DNA from: Anaerolineae bacterium
GTDB taxonomy: Bacteria > Chloroflexota > Anaerolineae > JACIWP01
Reading direction: 5' to 3'
Length of the DNA stretch: 35,626 bases
Assembly (NCBI GenBank): GCA_028275445.1
Contig: JAPWUQ010000005.1
Span: 1 to 35,626 of the forward strand
Shown here piece by piece: positions 1 through 8,861 of the stretch. How positions within the stretch are numbered: position 1 is the first letter of the stretch; each line of letters starts with the position of its first letter. The notes beneath the pieces were generated by a model. It worked only from the letters and a program-made list of their open reading frames with translations. It ran no database searches and was not told the DNA's origin. Made by a program: the position numbers and the translations under genes.

Positions 1-2
1 GC

Positions 3-596
3 GCCTGGCTGTTGGGACTGCCGGCGGCCCTCATTGGGATGGGCGCGGCGCGCGGCGGCAAATGGCGTTGGGGCGCGCTGGCCGGCGTCCTGCTCATCGG
101 CGCGGCGCTCCTGCCGCTGGCCGGCACTGAGCGCTTGCAAAGCCTGCTGGATACCTCGGCCGGCACTGGTTTTGTGCGGCTGAAGCTCTGGCAGGGCACC
201 TGGAACATGATCCGCGAGCACCCGGTGCTGGGGGTCGGGCCGGACAACTTCCTGTACCTGTACCGCACCCGCTACGTCCTGCCGGGAGCCTGGGAGGAGC
301 CCAATCTCTCCCATCCGCACAACATCGTGCTGGACGCCTGGACACGCACGGGGATAGTGGGCCTGGCGGCGTTGGGGGTGCTGGTAGCGGCGCTGGCGCG
401 CCGGCTGTGGCGCGGCGCGCGGCAGTCCGCGAGGCCGGCCGAACGGATGCTCTACATCGGCCTGTTCGGTTCGCTGGCCGCTTCCCTGGCGCACGGCTTG
501 ATCGACAATTCATTTTTCCTGGTGGACCTGGCGATGGTGTTGATGATGACCGCCGGCCTGGCTCTGCGACTGGCACAGCCGGCGGAAGAACAATAG
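3..596 (+). CDS. O-antigen ligase/polymerase family membrane protein, C-terminal part (5' end outside window)
   Basis: The reading frame is open to the left edge of the window, so the N-terminal part is missing. The TTG at base 12 listed by the ORF track is an internal codon. The visible part has a hydrophobic segment, then a periplasmic-loop region with HPVLGVGPDNF and LSHPHNIVLDAWTRTG, then two or three further membrane helices. The GVGP...F and HNxxL signatures are typical of the Wzy_C/O-antigen ligase family, which joins or polymerises lipid-linked glycans on the outer face of the membrane. It ends about 30 bases before the sugar-nucleotide SDR gene and is probably co-transcribed with it. 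Ligase cannot be separated from polymerase on this fragment. Confidence 0.82.
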   Translation, partial: AWLLGLPAALIGMGAARGGKWRWGALAGVLLIGAALLPLAGTERLQSLLDTSAGTGFVRLKLWQGTWNMIREHPVLGVGPDNFLYLYRTRYVLPGAWEEPNLSHPHNIVLDAWTRTGIVGLAALGVLVAALARRLWRGARQSARPAERMLYIGLFGSLAASLAHGLIDNSFFLVDLAMVLMMTAGLALRLAQPAEEQ

Positions 597-626
597 ACGG
601 ACGGAAGAATCCGGAGGAGGAATCCG

Positions 627-1580
627 ATGCGCGTGTTAATTACCGGCGGTGCCGGCTTCATTGGCTCTCACCTGTGCGATTACCTGCTGGAGAAGGGCCA
701 TACCGTCATCGCCATGGATAACCTGGTCACCGGCTCGACGCGCAATATCGAGCACCTCATCGGTCACGAGCGCTTCCTGTTCATCAAGCACGACGTGACC
801 GAATACATCTATCTGAAAGGCCCCGTGGACGCCGTCCTGCATCTGGCATCCCTGCCCAGCCCGGTGGACTACCTGCGCCATCCCATCAAGACCCTCAAGG
901 TCGGCGCCCTGGGCACCCACAAAACCCTGGGCTTTGCCCTGGCCAAGGGCGCGCGCTATCTGCTCGCCTCTACGTCGGAGGTCTACGGCGACCCGGAGGT
1001 GCACCCTCAGCCCGAGTCCTACTGGGGTCATGTGAATCCGGTCGGTCCGCGCGGGGTCTACGACGAGTCCAAGCGCTTCGCCGAGGCCATGACGATGGCC
1101 TATCACCGCGCCCACGGCCTGGACACCCGCATCGTGCGCATCTTCAACACGTACGGCCCCCGCATGCGCCTGGACGACGGCCGGGTGGTGCCCAATTTCA
1201 TCAAGCAGGCCCTGCTGGGAGAACCACTGACGGTGTATGACTCCGGGGAGCGCACCCGCTCCTTCTGCTACGTCAGCGACCTGGTGGACGGCATCTACCG
1301 CCTGCTGATGTCGGACGAGGTGGAGCCTGTCAACCTGGGCAATCCCTGTGAGATCACCATCCGGGAGTTCGCCGAGAAGGTCAGGGAGATCGCCGGCAGT
1401 ACCTCCCCCATCACCTACATCACGCCCGAGGATGACCGCACGCGCGACGACCCGCGCACCCGCCGGCCCGATATCTCCAAGGCGCGGCGCATCCTGGGCT
1501 GGGAGCCCAAGGTGGGCCTCGAAGAGGGCCTGCGCCTGACCATCGAGTGGTTCCGCGAGTACCTGGGGCTGAAGAAATAA
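627..1580 (+). CDS. UDP-glucuronate decarboxylase-like NAD-dependent epimerase/dehydratase
   Basis: This is an extended short-chain dehydrogenase/reductase of 317 residues, the full length for the family. The N-terminal Rossmann glycine motif GGAGFIGSH binds [12 protein letters not shown] carries the active-site Ser/Glu region and YDESK is the Tyr-x3-Lys catalytic pair. [22 protein letters not shown] and [14 protein letters not shown] closely resemble UDP-xylose synthase (UXS), which converts UDP-glucuronate to UDP-xylose in the cytoplasm. A GGAGG-rich ribosome binding site lies just before the ATG. UXS enzymes usually have YDEGK where this one has YDESK, so another UDP-sugar epimerase or dehydratase remains possible. 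It sits beside an O-antigen ligase-like gene, which fits a role in making surface polysaccharide precursors. Confidence 0.83.
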   Translation: MRVLITGGAGFIGSHLCDYLLEKGHTVIAMDNLVTGSTRNIEHLIGHERFLFIKHDVTEYIYLKGPVDAVLHLASLPSPVDYLRHPIKTLKVGALGTHKTLGFALAKGARYLLASTSEVYGDPEVHPQPESYWGHVNPVGPRGVYDESKRFAEAMTMAYHRAHGLDTRIVRIFNTYGPRMRLDDGRVVPNFIKQALLGEPLTVYDSGERTRSFCYVSDLVDGIYRLLMSDEVEPVNLGNPCEITIREFAEKVREIAGSTSPITYITPEDDRTRDDPRTRRPDISKARRILGWEPKVGLEEGLRLTIEWFREYLGLKK

Positions 1581-1593
1581 GGAGCTGCGGGGC

Positions 1594-2166
1594 GTGCACC
1601 GCCTGCTGGTACGGCCGTACGTGGCACTGGTGAGCTGGTACTTCCGCCGGCTGAAACTGCCGCTCTCGCGCCTGGCCGATCTGTTCCGACCCAAGGAGCG
1701 CTTCCTCCTGCCGTCCTTCGCTTCCCTGGAGGAGTTCGCCGGCTGGCTGGCCGCCCACACCCGCTGGCGCCCCGACCCACTGGCCGGCGCCTTCGACATA
1801 TTCCCCAGCCTGGAGCACCTGGCCTGGCAGTTGGCCCATCACGGCCAGGCCGCCGATGACTGCGACGGCCTGGCCTACCTGGCGGCACAGGGCGCCCTGC
1901 AGTTCGCCGATGCCCCGGACCTGGTCTATGTCGTCACGGTGGTGCTGGACCCCACGCGCCTGCCGCTCCAGCAGGCGGCCCACGTGTTGTGCATCTTCCG
2001 CCACGCCGGCCGCTGGCGCGTCGTCAGCAACAGCGAGCTGTACCCGCAGTCCTACGCCTCGTTCTGGCGGGCGCTGACCGATAACCCGCACTGTCAGGGC
2101 CATGCCATCCTCTTTTATGAGCTTCGTGATGCTCATCTGCGGCCGGCCCGCGAGCCGGCGGCATGA
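1594..2166 (+). CDS. Unknown protein with a possible transglutaminase-like Cys-His-Asn arrangement
   Basis: This 190-residue protein starts at GTG with a GGAG sequence nine bases upstream, 13 bases after the SDR gene, and so is probably in the same operon. There is no signal peptide. The N-terminal third is basic with aromatic residues. The middle contains DDCDGLAY, followed about 40 residues later by QQAAHVLCIF and then RWRVVSNSELY. A Cys at a helix start, a His at a strand start and an Asn/Asp shortly after is the layout of transglutaminase-like cysteine proteins, so I suggest that fold. No family was recognised with certainty. The frame has normal codon use for the window, and no better ORF covers the stretch. 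Confidence 0.6.
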   Translation: MHRLLVRPYVALVSWYFRRLKLPLSRLADLFRPKERFLLPSFASLEEFAGWLAAHTRWRPDPLAGAFDIFPSLEHLAWQLAHHGQAADDCDGLAYLAAQGALQFADAPDLVYVVTVVLDPTRLPLQQAAHVLCIFRHAGRWRVVSNSELYPQSYASFWRALTDNPHCQGHAILFYELRDAHLRPAREPAA

Positions 2167-2179
2167 ACTTTTTCCCCTT

Positions 2180-2209
2180 CTGACCCATTCGCGATATAAT
2201 TAGTATATC
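2180..2209 (+). promoter_or_regulatory. Possible promoter of lepA
   Basis: An AT-rich island in otherwise GC-rich DNA lies between the previous stop and lepA. It holds TATAAT at 2195-2200 without a good -35, and an alternative CTGACC (2180) with TATATC (2204) at 18 bases. A short GC-rich inverted repeat follows before the ribosome binding site. The exact hexamers are uncertain. Confidence 0.35.
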
Positions 2210-2248
2210 GCCGGCCGGCGTATATGCCGGCGCGACGGAAGGAAGTAC

Positions 2249-4057
2249 ATGGATCAGGCATATATTCGCAATTTCTGCATCATCGCCCATATTGACCACG
2301 GGAAATCCACCCTGGCGGACCGGCTCCTCGAATACACCGGTACGCTCAGCGCGCGCGAGCTCCAGGACCAGGTGCTCGATTCGATGGAGCTGGAGCGCGA
2401 GAAGGGGGTGACCATCAAGGCCTCGGCGGTGCGCATGCTCTATACCGCCGACGACGGCCAGCAGTACGAGATGAACCTGATTGACACGCCCGGGCATGTG
2501 GACTTCACCTACGAGGTGTCGCGCAGTCTGGCCGCCTGCGAAGGCGCCCTGCTCATCGTGGACGCCACCCAGGGCGTAGAAGCCCAGACCTTGGGCAATC
2601 TGTACCTGGCGCTGGAGCAGGACCTGGCCATTATCCCGGCGGTCAATAAAATTGACCTGCCCTCGGCGCGCCCAGATGAGGTAGCCCAGGAGCTGGAGCA
2701 TCTCTTGGGGACGCCGGCGGAAGAGGTTCTGCGCGTCTCCGCCAAGGAGGGCATCGGCATCAAGGACGTGCTGGAGCGCGTGGTGCGGGACGTGCCACCT
2801 CCGCGCGGCATGCGCAAACAGCCCCTGCGGGCGCTCATCTTCGACTCCCACTACGACCCGTATAAAGGCGTCATCGCCTACGTGCGCGTGGTGGACGGCG
2901 AGGTGCGCCCGGGACAGCAGTTGATGCTGATGTCCAGCCGGCGCAAGGCCGAAGCCATCGAGGTCGGCATCTTCCGCCCTAATATGCAGGCGGTGGACAT
3001 CCTGGAAGCCGGCGAGGTCGGCTACATCGCCACCGGACTGAAAGAACTGCGTGACGTGCACGTGGGCGATACCATCACCTGGTTCGATCAGCCGGCGGAG
3101 ACGCCCCTGCCCGGCTACCGGCCGGTCAAGCCTATGGTCTTCGCCGGCCTGTACCCCTCCGAACCCAACGATTACGAGCTGTTGCGCGACGCCCTGGCCA
3201 AGCTCCAGCTCAACGATGCTTCCCTGACCTACGAGCCGGAGACCTCCCAGGCCCTGGGCTATGGCTTCCGCTGTGGCTTCCTCGGCCTGTTCCACATGGA
3301 GATCATCCAAGAGCGCCTGGAGCGGGAATACGACCTGGACATCGTCTTCACCTCCCCCAGCGTCGAGTACGAGGTACTGCTGAGGGACGGCAGTGTCATC
3401 ACCATTGACAACCCGGCGAAGCTACCGTCGGAAGAGCGCATCGCCGAGATCCGCGAGCCCTGGCTGAAGGTGAGCATCTTCACCCCCACGGAGTACATCG
3501 GCCCGGTGATGGAGCTGGTGTCCAGCCGGCGGGGCGAGTTCATTGACATGGAATATCTGGACGAGCGGCGCGTCGTCCTGCGCTATCACCTGCCCCTGGC
3601 GGAGATCGTGGTGGACTTTTATGACCGCCTGAAATCGGTCTCGCGCGGCTATGCTTCGCTGGACTATGAGTTTGAGGGCTATCGGCCGGCGGACCTGGTC
3701 AAAATCGACGTGCTGGTCAACGGACAGCCGGTGGACGCCCTATCCGTCATCGTGCACCGCGACCAGGCCTATTACAAGGGGCAGAAGCTGGTCAGCAAGA
3801 TGAAGCGCGTCATCCCGCGCCAGCTCTTCGAGGTCCCCATCCAGGCCGCCATCGGCAAGCGGGTCATCAGCCGCGCCAACATCAAAGCCCTGCGCAAGGA
3901 CGTGCTGGCCAAATGCTACGGCGGCGACGTCACCCGCAAGCGCAAACTGCTGGAAAAGCAGAAGGCCGGCAAGAAGCGCATGAAGGCCCTGGGCAATATC
4001 GAGATTCCCCAGGAAGCCTTTATGTCGGTACTGCGTCTCGACGAAGAGGATGAATAA
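2249..4057 (+). CDS. lepA: Elongation factor 4 (LepA), ribosome-associated GTPase
   Basis: LepA is a translational GTPase that binds the ribosome, acts on tRNA position after translocation and influences initiation. At 602 residues the protein is full length. The G motifs are in order: AHIDHGKST (P-loop), EKGVTIKA (switch I), DTPGHVDF (G3), NKIDLP (G4) and a SAK (G5). The EF-Tu domain 2-like segment follows, then the EF-G III and V-like domains, and finally the LepA-specific C-terminal domain with [16 protein letters not shown] and [24 protein letters not shown] ribosome binding site precedes the ATG. The gene is followed after only 11 bases by the cyclase gene, and the two may be co-transcribed. 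Confidence 0.98.
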   Translation: MDQAYIRNFCIIAHIDHGKSTLADRLLEYTGTLSARELQDQVLDSMELEREKGVTIKASAVRMLYTADDGQQYEMNLIDTPGHVDFTYEVSRSLAACEGALLIVDATQGVEAQTLGNLYLALEQDLAIIPAVNKIDLPSARPDEVAQELEHLLGTPAEEVLRVSAKEGIGIKDVLERVVRDVPPPRGMRKQPLRALIFDSHYDPYKGVIAYVRVVDGEVRPGQQLMLMSSRRKAEAIEVGIFRPNMQAVDILEAGEVGYIATGLKELRDVHVGDTITWFDQPAETPLPGYRPVKPMVFAGLYPSEPNDYELLRDALAKLQLNDASLTYEPETSQALGYGFRCGFLGLFHMEIIQERLEREYDLDIVFTSPSVEYEVLLRDGSVITIDNPAKLPSEERIAEIREPWLKVSIFTPTEYIGPVMELVSSRRGEFIDMEYLDERRVVLRYHLPLAEIVVDFYDRLKSVSRGYASLDYEFEGYRPADLVKIDVLVNGQPVDALSVIVHRDQAYYKGQKLVSKMKRVIPRQLFEVPIQAAIGKRVISRANIKALRKDVLAKCYGGDVTRKRKLLEKQKAGKKRMKALGNIEIPQEAFMSVLRLDEEDE

Positions 4058-4068
4058 GGAGCGCTCTC

Positions 4069-4734
4069 ATGTTCGACATTGACTGGAACGTCTTTGAGCT
4101 GGTGGACCTGTCCTGGGAGGTGCAGGCCGGCCAGGACGGGGATCGGCCCTTCCTGGTAACCTCGGCGCGGCTCCCCGACGGCTCGTACAAGTACGACATT
4201 CAGACCCATTCCCACGTGGGCTCGCATGTGGAATTTCCCCGCCACTTCTTCGGCGAGGGCGCTCGCGGCGTGACCGACTATCCGCCGGCCTATTTCATGG
4301 GCCGAGCGGTGCTGTGCCGCATCCTGAAAGGGAACGACTTGGCCATCCGGCCCGGCGACCTGGAGGCGGAGATCGGGGATATCTGCCGGCCGGGCGATAT
4401 CGTGGTCTTCCGCAATGACGGGCCGCGTTCCGACGATGTGGAGCGCCTGCCCTATTTCACGCCGGCGGCCGCCCGCTGGCTCCGCGACCACCGCGTCAAG
4501 CTCCTTGTGCTGGACATGATCCGCCTGGGGCAGGACGTGGAGGGGGTGCGGGCCTTTCATGAAATCCTGATGGGGCCAGGGGCCGAGGTGCCCTTCGTGG
4601 AGTTCGTCAGCAACCTGGACGCGCTCACCCAGCGCGAGTTCTTCCTGATGTGCCCTCCGTATAAGGTGCAGGGGCTGGACAGCTCCTTCTGCCGCGTCCT
4701 GGCGGTGCTAGAGCGAGGGCCGCGCGCCGGCTGA
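4069..4734 (+). CDS. Cyclase-family metal-dependent hydrolase (kynurenine formamidase-like fold)
   Basis: The 221-residue protein belongs to the cyclase family (PF04199), whose best-known member is bacterial kynurenine formamidase. The family metal-binding motif HxGTHxDxPxH is present as HVGSHVEFPRHF, with Ser for Thr and Glu for Asp. DIVVFRNDG and the conserved C-terminal FVEFVSNLDAL follow. The altered motif resembles the broad group of uncharacterised bacterial cyclases, so the substrate cannot be named. The ATG has AAGGAG eight bases upstream. It follows lepA closely and is ended by a strong terminator, making it the last gene of that unit. Confidence 0.78.
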   Translation: MFDIDWNVFELVDLSWEVQAGQDGDRPFLVTSARLPDGSYKYDIQTHSHVGSHVEFPRHFFGEGARGVTDYPPAYFMGRAVLCRILKGNDLAIRPGDLEAEIGDICRPGDIVVFRNDGPRSDDVERLPYFTPAAARWLRDHRVKLLVLDMIRLGQDVEGVRAFHEILMGPGAEVPFVEFVSNLDALTQREFFLMCPPYKVQGLDSSFCRVLAVLERGPRAG

Positions 4735-4746
4735 CCAACTTGCAGA

Positions 4747-4777
4747 AAAGGCCCCGATGGTTCTCATCGGGGCCTTT
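4747..4777. terminator. Bidirectional intrinsic terminator
   Basis: A perfect 13-bp stem (AAAGGCCCCGATG paired with its complement) with a 5-base loop lies just after the cyclase stop. The AAA/TTT ends of the stem give a short T tract in both directions. It lies between two convergent genes, so it can end both transcripts. Confidence 0.88.
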
Positions 4778-4836
4778 GTATACTGCGGTGCTGGACAATC
4801 AGGGCTTATGCCCCCGCGCCGCGATGCCGAGGAACG

Positions 4837-6333
4837 CTAGGCCTCCGCCGGCAGGTGATGCAGTTCCAACCCCACACAGGTCCACTGCCGGAAGCCCTTC
4901 CAGTAGGTATGATCCTCTTTGAACGTGCCGTCAGGGTTCTGCGACCACTTCGCCTGGTTGGCAATGGGCACCGGCACATCCAGGTACGCCTGGTACTCCT
5001 CGATGCCCTTCAAGTGCCGGCCCAGGAAAGCGGTCAAGAAATGCTGATTGATGTTGTTACAGCGCATGTTGTCCCAGCAGGGTTCCTGATAATGCATGTA
5101 TTCCCGGAAGCTCGTGTTTGTAATGAAGGGAGCCGGGTTGACCACCACCTCATGGATGCCGCCCTGATAGACCAGCATATAGCGATCGGAGTGCACGGCC
5201 TTCTCGAAGAGGTATTTGACGTTCTGGAAGCCGGCGGTGTCGTCCTGGTCCCCGACGATGAAGAACGCCGGCACCTTGATCCCCTTCAATCCCTCGTCGT
5301 CGAAGAAGTACGGTGCGCCCCAGGGCGCCATGGGCACGATGGCCTTCACCCGGGGGTCGAGAGAGGCCTCGAACTGCGGATTGCCGCGCACACGCACCGC
5401 CAGGTGGCCGCCGGGCACGCCCCAGGGGAGGTCCACGCTTTCGGGACGGAAGCCGGCGCCGGCGACGTTCAACACGCCGTAGCCGCCCATGGAATAGCCC
5501 ATCAGCGCCGTATGTTCGTCGTCCACCATGCCGGCCAGGAAACTGCCGGAGCCGGCCTGCCCCATTTTGCCCATCTCATTCAGCACGAAGAGGATGTCCA
5601 GCGGCCGGTTGAGCAGGGTACTGGCGAACTTGGTGGCATCCCAGTGCGTCGAATCGGTATGCTCGATGGCCGCGACGATATACCCCTTGGAGGCCAGATT
5701 TTCCGTCAGGTTGGTCAGCAGGACGGCCGAACCGGGATAGCCGTGCGAGAGGATAATAAGGGGATACGGCGCCTCACTGCGGTCCGGTTCGGCATCCCGC
5801 AGGGCCCGTCCCGTAAACTCAAAGGGGATAATAGGGCGGTCGGGATTGCCCGGCCCACTTCCGAGGGTATCGGAATAGGTGGTCAGCATCTCCACGCCCG
5901 GCGGGATGATCGCCGGATACCAGACCATGACGCCCAAGGGGCGGTCATAGCGCGGTTCCGGGTTGGACTCGCTGTAGTTCAGGATGTCAATCTGATTGGG
6001 ATTGACCAGGTCCAGCCGGCGCACCCCCACCCCGAATTTGCCGCGCGGCGCGAGCTCCGGCGCATCCGGCCGCGGGTCGCCATAGACGAAGTCGGGGCCG
6101 TACTGGGTGGAATTGAGCCATCTCGGGCCGGCCGGCGCAGTCGTCGGGGCCGGCGTGGCCGTGGGAGGCACTGGCGTCGCCGTCGAGGGCACCGCACAGC
6201 CAGCCAGCATGCCGGCGCCGGCGGCGCCCATCCCCCACAGCACCGACCTGCGGATAAAATCCCGCCGGGTCATCCGCCCGGGCCGCATGAAGCGCGAAAT
6301 GGGTTGCAGGGACGAGTACCACCAAGGGGACAT
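4837..6333 (-). CDS. TAT-exported lipoprotein alpha/beta hydrolase (dienelactone hydrolase/PAF-acetylhydrolase-like)
   Basis: This 498-residue protein has a twin-arginine signal (TRRDFIRRSVLWG) ending in the lipobox MLAGC, so it is probably exported folded and anchored by lipid. A short Thr-Pro-rich linker follows. The body is an alpha/beta hydrolase: ILSHGYPGS gives the oxyanion region, GYSMGG (near residue 278) the nucleophile Ser, VGDQDD (near 359) the likely Asp and GGIHEVV (near 392) the likely His. The arrangement resembles bacterial PAF-acetylhydrolase-like and dienelactone hydrolase-like esterases, but the substrate is unknown. GGGAGG lies seven bases before the chosen ATG. This gives about 20 residues ahead of a second possible start at MTRRDF. 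It is the last gene of the minus-strand cluster. Confidence 0.85.
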   Translation of the reverse strand: MSPWWYSSLQPISRFMRPGRMTRRDFIRRSVLWGMGAAGAGMLAGCAVPSTATPVPPTATPAPTTAPAGPRWLNSTQYGPDFVYGDPRPDAPELAPRGKFGVGVRRLDLVNPNQIDILNYSESNPEPRYDRPLGVMVWYPAIIPPGVEMLTTYSDTLGSGPGNPDRPIIPFEFTGRALRDAEPDRSEAPYPLIILSHGYPGSAVLLTNLTENLASKGYIVAAIEHTDSTHWDATKFASTLLNRPLDILFVLNEMGKMGQAGSGSFLAGMVDDEHTALMGYSMGGYGVLNVAGAGFRPESVDLPWGVPGGHLAVRVRGNPQFEASLDPRVKAIVPMAPWGAPYFFDDEGLKGIKVPAFFIVGDQDDTAGFQNVKYLFEKAVHSDRYMLVYQGGIHEVVVNPAPFITNTSFREYMHYQEPCWDNMRCNNINQHFLTAFLGRHLKGIEEYQAYLDVPVPIANQAKWSQNPDGTFKEDHTYWKGFRQWTCVGLELHHLPAEA

Positions 6334-6402
6334 GGGGAATCCTCCCTTCCGTTGTGTTGTGTGTGGAAGAGTATGCCCTGGCCAGCCGCCCCGCCGGGGA
6401 TG

Positions 6403-6729
6403 CTACCCGCGCTTTTCAAACCACCCCTCGCGAGCCATGACGTCCAGCACGACCGCGTTGCTGGGGGAATCTCCTCGGGCGACGAACACGCCCACCTTCG
6501 GTCCCACCGCCTGCGCCAGCTCCGAGATGTCATGGTGGGTGAAGCCAGGGCAGAGAAGCACGGCATGGATACCCTCTTCGGCAACCAGCCGCCGGCAGAC
6601 CTCCAGGGCCTGGGCCTGATTTCGCACCACCCGCACGAAGAGCTGGTACATGGGCGTTTCCACCATGCACTGATGCCTGTCCGGCTCGGCATCGGGAGCA
6701 TGGGCCAGGAACAGTGCCTTGAGCGCCAT
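6403..6729 (-). CDS. DUF6506-like small protein
   Basis: This cytoplasmic protein of 108 residues begins MALKALFLAHAPDAEPDRH and continues with an alpha/beta pattern: METPMYQLFVRVV, then a helix, then IHAVLLCPGFTHHDISEL, then VGVFVARGDSPSN. The spacing and the CPGF(T/G)H motif match my recollection of DUF6506, a small family of unknown function. AAGGGGGTGA upstream of the ATG forms the ribosome binding site and also the last codons and stop of the microprotein gene, which suggests translational coupling. The hydrolase gene follows after about 70 bases. It could be an accessory or sensor protein. Nothing in the sequence shows catalysis. Confidence 0.75.
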   Translation of the reverse strand: MALKALFLAHAPDAEPDRHQCMVETPMYQLFVRVVRNQAQALEVCRRLVAEEGIHAVLLCPGFTHHDISELAQAVGPKVGVFVARGDSPSNAVVLDVMAREGWFEKRG

Positions 6730-6735
6730 CTGACA

Positions 6736-6840
6736 TCACCCCCTTTCAAACCGCCTGGTTCCATATCGCAGGATAATCCCCAGCGCAAAGAGCGTCGTCA
6801 CGCCGACCACGATCCAATAGGAGGATAGGAACACACCCAT
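6736..6840 (-). CDS. 34-residue single-span membrane microprotein
   Basis: This ORF is too short for the supplied track. Read on the minus strand from the ATG at 6840 it encodes 34 residues: one hydrophobic helix of about 22 residues (VFLSSYWIVVGVTTLFALG...), then a basic tail RYGTRRFERG, so the C-terminus should face the cytoplasm. The stop overlaps the ribosome binding site of the DUF6506 gene, only six bases before its ATG. A near-consensus promoter lies about 35 bases upstream of the ATG. The frame stays open upstream of the ATG, so a start a few codons earlier (TTG or CTG) is possible. The ribosome binding site is weak (GGGG next to the ATG). No family was recognised. Confidence 0.58.
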   Translation of the reverse strand: MGVFLSSYWIVVGVTTLFALGIILRYGTRRFERG

Positions 6841-6881
6841 CCCCAACAGGGCAGAGGTAACCGTATTGGACCTTGATTGCG

Positions 6882-6910
6882 ATTGTAGTGTGGGTCGCGT
6901 GCGCTGTCAA
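6882..6910 (-). promoter_or_regulatory. Near-consensus sigma70-type promoter at the oxidoreductase stop codon
   Basis: On the minus strand a perfect TTGACA (6910-6905) is separated by exactly 17 bases from TACAAT (6887-6882). The -35 overlaps the last codon and stop of the oxidoreductase gene (stop at 6907). It would start transcription near 6875, just before the microprotein. Confidence 0.75.
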
Positions 6911-8805
6911 GGGGAGCGCTTCATCCCCTCCTGCATCAGCGGCCAGGCCCATCCCACCCCCAGCTCAATCAGTTTGGCGCGGGTGGGGATGCCGGCGTCA
7001 TCCCACCCCATCATGGCATAATACAACTGCAGGGACTCCTGGAACGCCTGCCGGTCCAGGGGCACGCCCTTCGGCGACGCCTCAATCGGCTCAAAGAAGC
7101 GCGCCGGCAGGGTATCATCCTTCGCCGTCATCCCGCGCCGCACATTGACCGCCCGCGCCAATGTCACGCTCCGCTCCCCCACCTTCGTCAGCTCGAACAT
7201 GTTGGTGTTCCAACCGGTGGCCGCCCGCACCGCCTCCGCCACCAGCAGAAAATCGGTCATGTAGGGCTGGCCAAAACACAGCTCCAGCACGTTAAACAGG
7301 CTCCACCAGTTCACATCATACACGAACAGGCGCACTTTTTCCGGCGTCAGCTCGGTCGCTTTGATGGGCTCCAGAATGCCCAGGGAGCGAATGCGGTTGA
7401 ACATGGGGTTGGTCTCGTCCTCGTACCAGACATCGTGCACATTGTGGACGTGGTCGGCGCCCGTAGGCGAGACGGCGTAGCCTAGGCCGATCAGGTGCTT
7501 GGCACGCGGCTCATGCATGGGGAGCTCCTGGCCCTTCACATGCATGGCGTACTGCTCCGTGCCCCGCCCAATTTTCTGGGAGGCGCGGTAAACGCCCTCC
7601 GCCAGCAGGTCGCCAAAGCCCTGACGTTCGGCGATCATCTGGACGAGCCGCACCACCATGTCCCCGTCGCCGAAGCGAAGCTCCAGGCCGCCCGTATCCT
7701 CTTTGGTCAGGAGGCCGCGCTCGAAGCACTCCATGGCCCAGGCGATGTTCACGCCGGCGGCAATGGTATCGATCGTATAGGCATTGCAGATCTCGTTGGC
7801 CTTGCACAGCGCCGCCAGATCGTCCACCCCCACCAGCGAGCCCAGTGCCGCGCCGGTCTCGTACTCGGGGCCGCCGTACGTCGGGCTGATCTCATACGGG
7901 TCATGCGCCTCCACCACGCGCTTGCACTTGTTGCGGCAGGCGAAACAGCTATCGCGGTCAATAAGCAGGGTCTCGGCCAGGGTGGCGCCGGTGATTTTTT
8001 GCGCGCCGGCAAAGGAGCCGGCGCGGAAGTTGTACGTCGGCAGGGCGCCGGCGGCGCTCAACGCCTCCAGGCTCCCGATGGTGCCCAGGTTGGCGTTGCA
8101 TTCCTCCAATGACGGCCCCCGCTCCCGATAGGCCTGGACACAGCGCTGGATGCCGGCGGGGTCCGCCACCGGCACCTGCTTATGGGAGCCGCGCACGTAA
8201 ATGCCCTTCAGCCGTTTGGACCCCATAACCGCGCCCATGCCGCACCGGCCGTAGAAATGGGTGATGTCATTGGCGATGCTGGCATAGCGCACCAGTTTCT
8301 CCGCCGCCGGCCCGATGGACGCCGAACGGATGCGCCGCTCGCCCAGCTCATCCTTCACCGCCTCCAGCGCTTCGGCGGTCTTCAGCCCCCACAGGCGCGA
8401 GGCATCGCGCAGTTCTGCCTGTCCGTCGTGAATCCACAGGTAGACCGGCTTCGGGGACTGGCCTTGGATGACGATGGCATCGAAGCCGGCGAATTTCAGC
8501 TCCGCCCCGAAGAACCCGCCCGATTCGCTCTCCCCATAGCCGCCGGTGAGGGGATTATAGGCGCCGGCGCTGTTGCGCCCGCTGTAGCCAATGGGCACAC
8601 CCGTCAGCACGCCCGTGGCGAAAATCAGCGGGTTGTCCGGCCCCAGGGGGTCCGCATCGCGGGGCGCCTCCTTCAGCAGATAATAGGCGATGATGTTGCG
8701 CCCGCCCATATAGGTGCGGTAGAACTTGTCATCGGGGGATTCCGTCCAAATGCGGCCGTCAGAAAGGTTGACCCGCAGGATCTTGCCGACGTATCCGAAC
8801 CCCAT
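6907..8805 (-). CDS. Aldehyde:ferredoxin oxidoreductase (tungsten-pterin enzyme)
   Basis: At 632 residues this is a full-length member of the aldehyde ferredoxin oxidoreductase family, cytoplasmic enzymes that oxidise aldehydes to acids at a tungsten bis-pterin site and pass electrons to ferredoxin. The N-terminal domain has GYVGKILRVNLSDG, YMGGRNIIAYYLL and YSGRNSAGAYNPLTGGYGES. HFYGRCGMGAVMGSKRLKGI is the conserved pterin-domain motif. CFACRNKC (near residue 285) supplies three of the four [4Fe-4S] cysteines, and ELCFG near the C-terminal third the probable fourth. AGGAGG lies six bases before the ATG. The specific aldehyde cannot be read from the sequence. It heads a minus-strand group with the microprotein, DUF6506-like and hydrolase genes. 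Confidence 0.94.
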   Translation of the reverse strand: MGFGYVGKILRVNLSDGRIWTESPDDKFYRTYMGGRNIIAYYLLKEAPRDADPLGPDNPLIFATGVLTGVPIGYSGRNSAGAYNPLTGGYGESESGGFFGAELKFAGFDAIVIQGQSPKPVYLWIHDGQAELRDASRLWGLKTAEALEAVKDELGERRIRSASIGPAAEKLVRYASIANDITHFYGRCGMGAVMGSKRLKGIYVRGSHKQVPVADPAGIQRCVQAYRERGPSLEECNANLGTIGSLEALSAAGALPTYNFRAGSFAGAQKITGATLAETLLIDRDSCFACRNKCKRVVEAHDPYEISPTYGGPEYETGAALGSLVGVDDLAALCKANEICNAYTIDTIAAGVNIAWAMECFERGLLTKEDTGGLELRFGDGDMVVRLVQMIAERQGFGDLLAEGVYRASQKIGRGTEQYAMHVKGQELPMHEPRAKHLIGLGYAVSPTGADHVHNVHDVWYEDETNPMFNRIRSLGILEPIKATELTPEKVRLFVYDVNWWSLFNVLELCFGQPYMTDFLLVAEAVRAATGWNTNMFELTKVGERSVTLARAVNVRRGMTAKDDTLPARFFEPIEASPKGVPLDRQAFQESLQLYYAMMGWDDAGIPTRAKLIELGVGWAWPLMQEGMKRSP

Positions 8806-8861
8806 GGCGAACCTCCTTGCCCAGAATGGACTGGTGTTATGCTTGTCAGACCACTATGCCC

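Noticed and set aside
636-3310. Long minus-strand ORFs opposite the SDR, the unknown gene and lepA (387, 238 and 428 aa)
   Set aside because: They are antisense shadows of clear plus-strand genes in GC-rich DNA, lack ribosome sites and show no family motifs.
4855-6828. 657-aa plus-strand ORF opposite the hydrolase and DUF6506 genes
   Set aside because: Low-complexity Arg/His/Gly-rich translation. The minus strand has a signal peptide, a catalytic triad and ribosome sites.
6746-6952. 68-aa minus-strand ORF in another frame than the microprotein
   Set aside because: It begins inside the oxidoreductase gene, spans the promoter and has no hydrophobic or family pattern.
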